A DNA stretch of 9,967 nucleotides from Acidobacteriota bacterium (lineage in GTDB: Bacteria; Acidobacteriota; Terriglobia; UBA7540). The translations under genes were made by a program, and so were the position numbers. The notes below the pieces were generated by a model. It saw only the letters and a program-made list of their open reading frames with translations, was not told where the DNA came from and did not search any database. This document shows, one piece after another, positions 6,569-9,967 of the stretch (the stretch's first letter is position 1; each line of letters begins with the position of its first letter). Where the stretch lies: assembly GCA_021784615.1 (NCBI GenBank), contig JAJYHU010000275.1:1-9967 (forward strand). The letters are read 5' to 3'.

Positions 6569-6730
6569 AAGCTGATCCCAACACAACAACTGGCGCCGGC
6601 AAAACATCGTTCGGACGGAAAGGCGCTGTGCGCTCCTGATCCGGCAAGTCACCTGGAGAATTCCTCCGCCGGCGGCAGTCTAAATTCCCGCGAAACCCGG
6701 CAGGCTATCCCGCGCACAGACCACGGCCTT

Positions 6731-8041
6731 TTACAAGTGCGGGAAGTCAATCTGGCAGTTGTTGCCAAAGGTAAAAGAGTTGATGGTGAGTCCTGCGCGG
6801 GTGGGAAATAATTCGACTTTGTGGCTTCCAAACGCGGGGTTTGATACCAGGTAGTACATGCGAGGCTCGCGGACCTCGATATAGGAGCGTCCTTCCCGGT
6901 CAAACCGGACGTCCACTCCTTTGTTCTGCGGGGTAAGATCTTTTCCGTCCTGGCGGATGTAAACGCGTGAAGGGTGTCCGTGTTCGACGTTCATCACCGC
7001 GTATAACTCCCGCGCGTGATAGCGCATTGCAAGCTCATCCGTTGAAGGCGCATCGCCTTTTTTCTTGCCGCGATAGATCATTCCATTACTTTGGTCAGGA
7101 TTCGTTCCATTATCGGTTTCCCACGGACCCGACACGGCGGCATGCCCGTCTTCGATTCTGACAGGCAGCTTATAATGAAGAGTCTTCCCCTTGCGGTAGC
7201 CTTGCGGGTTTGCAAGAATCCCGCGGCCGTGCATATATCCAACATACATTTCGGGAGTGGAAATGCCGCAGGAAGGCGCAAAGGCATCTTCTTCGGGAGG
7301 GATGGTGTAGCTGGCTGGGAATTGCAGCCCCGGATGCGCTTCCTTAAGGAGCTTCTGGATGGCGCGTTCCATCGCGCTGTCGCCGCCCTCGCCGATTCGG
7401 TTATAGCGGATATAGCCCTTCGCGTCGACCAGAAACCGGTTGGGCCAGGATGAACTGTGATAGGCGGTCCAAATGCTGAACCAATCATCCACCACAACGG
7501 GATACGGCAGCCCGAATCGCTTGACGGCAGCCTTGACGTTCCTGACGGGGTAAGCAATATCAAATTCCGGATCGTGGACTCCAACAATCTCAAAGCCGTA
7601 GGGGTGGTACCGCTCGTACCACTTCTTGTTCTCTGCAAGCGTCCGGATGCAGTTGATGCAGGTATATTCCCAGAAGTCGATCAGCACGACCTTGCCGCGA
7701 AGTTTTGACATCGAGAGCGGCGGCGAGTTGATCCATGCAACTTGCGGCCGGGCGGCCGGCGATTCGTCTCCAAAGGAAGGCTGCGAGCTTTCAGGGGACT
7801 GAGGGAAACCCCGTCCTGCGGTTGGCGACTGCTGCGGCAAAGCTTCGGAACGAGTGAAAGAAATGGCCGGAGTCGGAAGGGGAAATTCCGGCGCGCGCAC
7901 ATGCATCTTGATCAACAGTGGGGATTCAACTCCCTGTCCTCCAAGACGAACGGGGCTCGCTCCCAGACCGAAAATGCAGACGACAAGTAAATATTTCAAT
8001 CTTGCCTCTCTAACAATTTCATTGGCGGCAAGGGCCTGCAT
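6731..8041 (-). CDS. Secreted thioredoxin-fold protein resembling the C-terminal half of DipZ
   Basis: Predicted periplasmic or secreted thiol-disulfide protein of 436 residues. N-terminal signal or anchor (KYLLVVCIFGLGASP, 16-30), then a Pro/Ser/Gln-rich linker (about 48-105), then a redoxin/TlpA-like domain (about 106-235). The active site is EYTCINC (125-131), with Cys128 and Cys131, and the cis-proline region is SWPNRFLVD (198-206, Pro200). The phrases GFEIVGVHDPEF and RFGLPYPVVVDD are characteristic of the DipZ C-terminal thioredoxin domain. The remaining 180 residues (about 255-436, starting STPEMYVGYMHGRG) match the beta-rich domain that follows thioredoxin in DipZ. The DsbD-like membrane part of DipZ is absent, so electrons must come from another protein. 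Start: ATG at 8041 with AAGGA about 10 bases upstream. A TTG at 7999 with GAGAGG 5 bases upstream is a serious alternative and gives the compact signal MKYLLVVCIFGL. It converges with the TPR gene and is divergent from the antiporter. Confidence 0.88.
   Translation of the reverse strand: MQALAANEIVREARLKYLLVVCIFGLGASPVRLGGQGVESPLLIKMHVRAPEFPLPTPAISFTRSEALPQQSPTAGRGFPQSPESSQPSFGDESPAARPQVAWINSPPLSMSKLRGKVVLIDFWEYTCINCIRTLAENKKWYERYHPYGFEIVGVHDPEFDIAYPVRNVKAAVKRFGLPYPVVVDDWFSIWTAYHSSSWPNRFLVDAKGYIRYNRIGEGGDSAMERAIQKLLKEAHPGLQFPASYTIPPEEDAFAPSCGISTPEMYVGYMHGRGILANPQGYRKGKTLHYKLPVRIEDGHAAVSGPWETDNGTNPDQSNGMIYRGKKKGDAPSTDELAMRYHARELYAVMNVEHGHPSRVYIRQDGKDLTPQNKGVDVRFDREGRSYIEVREPRMYYLVSNPAFGSHKVELFPTRAGLTINSFTFGNNCQIDFPHL
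8005..8010 (-). promoter_or_regulatory. Ribosome-site-like GAGAGG favouring an internal TTG start
   Basis: GAGAGG on the minus strand 5 bases before the in-frame TTG at 7999. If used, the thioredoxin-fold protein would be 14 residues shorter, with a textbook short signal peptide. Confidence 0.4.
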
Positions 8042-8172
8042 CTGTCCGTGTTCCTTCTCCGCAAGACCGAGCCCGCCATGGCCTTGTCATCTATCGGGAC
8101 GGCATCCTCCGGCTCGCCCCTGTCGGCAACCCCGAAAACGTTTGCTTTCTGGCCTCTAACGCTTTATAAGTT

Positions 8173-8200
8173 TTGATGCCATTGCAGTATGAGCTAATAT
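8173..8200 (+). promoter_or_regulatory. Sigma-70-like promoter of the antiporter gene
   Basis: TTGATG (8173-8178) and TAATAT (8195-8200), spaced 16 bases, in an AT-rich patch 60-90 bases before the antiporter start. Each box matches the consensus at about four of six positions. Confidence 0.4.
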
Positions 8201-8261
8201 TAATGTTGCCCTCGGGGCGCCGGTCATCTTATCCATCGTATCAGACATTTTGAGCGCACCT

Positions 8262-9836
8262 ATGCACACAAACCTTGTCGTCGAGTTTATTCTCTGGTTG
8301 CTGATCGCCGCCTCTGTCATCGCCATTATCGCGGCCCGTCTTCGGATTCCCTATACGGTTGCCTTAGTGCTTGGCGGATTGGCTCTCGGCGCCATTCACA
8401 TTCCTATCCTGCAAAGTGTGACCGGCCAAAGGCCGGATTGGCTGACGCCGGACATCGCCCTGATTATCTTTCTGCCGCCACTGCTGTTTGAAGGCAGCGT
8501 CAAGATCCAGCTTAAGCATTTGCGTGATAATCTCATCCCCATTTTGCTTCTGGCCAATGTTGGAGTTCTGGTCGCCACCGTTATCACCGGATTTGTCGTG
8601 CACTGGGAGGTCGGTCTTCCAATCCTTGCAGCGCTCCTGTTCGGTTCAATCATATCGGCAACAGACCCTGTCTCGGTCATCTCAATCTTCAAAGACATGG
8701 CGGTGAACAAGCGGCTTTCGATCATCGTCGAAGGTGAGAGCCTGTTCAATGATGGAACGGCGGCGGTGCTCTTCGGCATTTTGCTGGCCGGCCTCTCAAC
8801 CGGGCAGATCAGCCTCGGCTCAGGCATCGAAAAGTTCCTGGTGGTGGTTCTTGGCGGAGCGGCAGTAGGGCTCGCCTTCGGCTACATTGCCAGCAAGATC
8901 ACCCAACAAATCGACGAGCCTCGCATCGAAATTACCCTCACCACGATTCTGGCCTACACCGCGTATCTTGCGGCGAACTCCCTTCATTTGTCCGGCGTCA
9001 TCGCAACGGTGGCCGCCGGGCTCACGATCGGCAACTTTGGCGTGCGCGTCGGCATGAATCCCCGCACCCGGGTCGCCATGTGGTCTTTTTGGGAATATTT
9101 CTCATTCGTCATCAATTCGATTGTCTTTTTGCTGATCGGTCTTGAAGTACGCCTCACGGACCTTTTGCACGTCTGGCCCGCCACGCTGCTGGCGATTGGA
9201 GCCGTGCTGCTTGGACGGGCGCTTTCCGTCTACACTGTTTCGCCGATCAACAATGCTTTTTCTGAAAAGATTCCGTTCCGCTGGCAGCACGTTATGGTTT
9301 GGGGCGGCATGCACGGGGCCCTTTCGCTAGCCCTCGCCCTGAGTCTGCCCCCGACGTTTCCCTATCGGGATCAAATCCTGGCCATGACCTTCGGCGCTGT
9401 GGCCTTCACCATCGTTGTCCAGGGGCTAACCATCAAACCCTTGCTCCAATTCCTGGGAATAACCACCAGCAAGGAAGATGACTACGAACGCGCCCGCGTC
9501 CGCCAGATTGCCATCGGAAGCGCCCGCGCCGAACTCGACTCCATGGTCCGCGGACATTTGATTTCATACCCGATCTATGAGCGATTTCATCATGAGCTTC
9601 AAGACCAACTCGATCAGGTCAAATCGGAAATCGTCGAAATTTACAGGAGAGACGAAACGCGGGCATCTGAAGAGGTTCGCCTGGCCACGCTTCGCCTGGT
9701 GACCGCGGAGAAAAGCTCCATCGAACAGGCTATGCACGACGGAATCATCTCATCACTGTCGGCAAAGAACATGATTGACGCCGCAGAGCGGGCGCTCGAC
9801 CAGCTCAATGACCCGGAAGCAAAGCTGAAAGAGTAA
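8262..9836 (+). CDS. Na+/H+ antiporter, CPA1 family (NhaP/NHE-like)
   Basis: Inner-membrane exchanger that expels Na+ (or K+) for protons, giving pH and salt tolerance. It has 524 residues, with about 12 hydrophobic segments up to around residue 400. Family motifs: FLPPLLFEGS (70-79, the amiloride-site-like motif), ATDPVSV (133-139) with Asp135 in the unwound helix, and EGESLFNDGTAAVLF (157-171) with the electroneutral Asn163-Asp164 pair. Near the end WGGMHGALSLALALSLP (347-363) corresponds to the family's WGGxRGxxS segment, but the usual arginine is His351 (codon CAC). The tail from about 405 to 524 is charged and helical, probably cytoplasmic and regulatory. Start: the ATG at 8262 lies just before the first membrane helix; a TTG at 8250 would add four residues; neither has a strong ribosome site. 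It stands alone behind its own promoter, divergent from the thioredoxin-fold gene. Which cation it carries is not readable. Confidence 0.93.
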   Translation: MHTNLVVEFILWLLIAASVIAIIAARLRIPYTVALVLGGLALGAIHIPILQSVTGQRPDWLTPDIALIIFLPPLLFEGSVKIQLKHLRDNLIPILLLANVGVLVATVITGFVVHWEVGLPILAALLFGSIISATDPVSVISIFKDMAVNKRLSIIVEGESLFNDGTAAVLFGILLAGLSTGQISLGSGIEKFLVVVLGGAAVGLAFGYIASKITQQIDEPRIEITLTTILAYTAYLAANSLHLSGVIATVAAGLTIGNFGVRVGMNPRTRVAMWSFWEYFSFVINSIVFLLIGLEVRLTDLLHVWPATLLAIGAVLLGRALSVYTVSPINNAFSEKIPFRWQHVMVWGGMHGALSLALALSLPPTFPYRDQILAMTFGAVAFTIVVQGLTIKPLLQFLGITTSKEDDYERARVRQIAIGSARAELDSMVRGHLISYPIYERFHHELQDQLDQVKSEIVEIYRRDETRASEEVRLATLRLVTAEKSSIEQAMHDGIISSLSAKNMIDAAERALDQLNDPEAKLKE

Positions 9837-9853
9837 GTTTGTTGAGCTCGCGG

Positions 9854-9874
9854 GGCGGGAATCCCTTTCCCGCC
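9854..9874. terminator. GC-rich hairpin after the antiporter gene
   Basis: GGCGGGAA and TTCCCGCC form an 8-base perfect stem with a 5-base loop, 17 bases after the antiporter stop. No T-run follows on the plus strand, so it is not a classic rho-independent terminator. It may stall polymerase, protect the 3' end, or be one copy of a dispersed palindrome. No gene is supported from 9837 to the window end. Confidence 0.4.
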
Positions 9875-9967
9875 GGACGCTGATGGGTTCCAGACATCGC
9901 TGAGGGGTACTCCAAGGCAGCCTTGCTCGTCATGCGAACGATAGCCTTAAAACTCAAATCCCGCCCG

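Noticed and set aside
6569..6730. Possible bidirectional terminator in the convergent gap between the TPR and thioredoxin-fold genes.
   Set aside because: The gap holds the self-complementary CCGCCGGCGG but no stem with a proper loop and no T-run on either strand.
7078..7638. A 186-codon minus-strand frame inside the thioredoxin-fold gene.
   Set aside because: It is a shifted frame of the DipZ-like gene, rich in Ser, Pro and Arg, with no family features.
8014..8169. A short plus-strand frame without a start codon, reading through RHGLVIYRDGILRLAPVGN before a stop; it looked like a gene remnant.
   Set aside because: It is under 55 codons, lacks a start and ribosome site, and I recognise no family. 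Chance openness in GC-rich DNA is enough to explain it.
9875..9967. A short minus-strand frame beginning with ATG near 9934 and running into the antiporter 3' end.
   Set aside because: It is only about 43 codons, covers the hairpin, overlaps the antiporter in antisense and has no ribosome site or family features.

Overview
The window looks like a piece of chromosome from a Gram-negative, soil-type bacterium with moderately high GC. The gene style (C-terminal DipZ-type thioredoxin proteins, membrane-anchored TPR proteins with a sugar-binding-like tail, envelope polysaccharide enzymes) fits Acidobacteriota best. That assignment is an inference: no rRNA or other marker gene is present. I found no tRNA, rRNA, CRISPR array, insertion sequence, integrase or phage gene.

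Left block (about 1-3944, all minus strand): five closely spaced genes read, in order of transcription, response regulator receiver domain (3944-3555), acyl carrier protein (3504-3214), FabF-type ketosynthase (3194-1965), GT28/MGDG-synthase-like glycosyltransferase (1919-732) and a PaaK-like AMP-dependent acyl ligase (674 to beyond position 1). The gaps are 50, 19, 45 and 57 bases, so this is very probably one operon. It combines an acid-activating enzyme, a carrier protein, a condensing enzyme and a lipid-type glycosyltransferase. That is the minimal logic of a route that builds an acyl chain on a dedicated carrier and makes a glycolipid or glycosylated acyl product. The product cannot be read from the sequence, and the cluster continues off the left edge.

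Middle block (3945-6568): an AT-rich spacer with a short palindrome, then a membrane-anchored NodB-fold polysaccharide deacetylase (minus). A 338-base divergent spacer with an extended -10 promoter separates it from a membrane-anchored TPR protein with a carbohydrate-binding-like C-terminal domain (plus). These two look like cell-envelope or surface-polysaccharide functions.

Right block (6569-9967): the TPR gene converges on a secreted thioredoxin-fold protein (minus) that resembles the C-terminal half of DipZ without its membrane electron-transfer domain. A divergent promoter region follows, then a CPA1-family Na+/H+ antiporter (plus) with an intact catalytic Asn-Asp pair but a histidine where the family usually has an arginine. 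The last 131 bases hold one GC-rich hairpin and no gene I can support.

The acyl-ligase/KS/ACP/glycosyltransferase operon is the best candidate for something undescribed. The remaining genes belong to well-known families.
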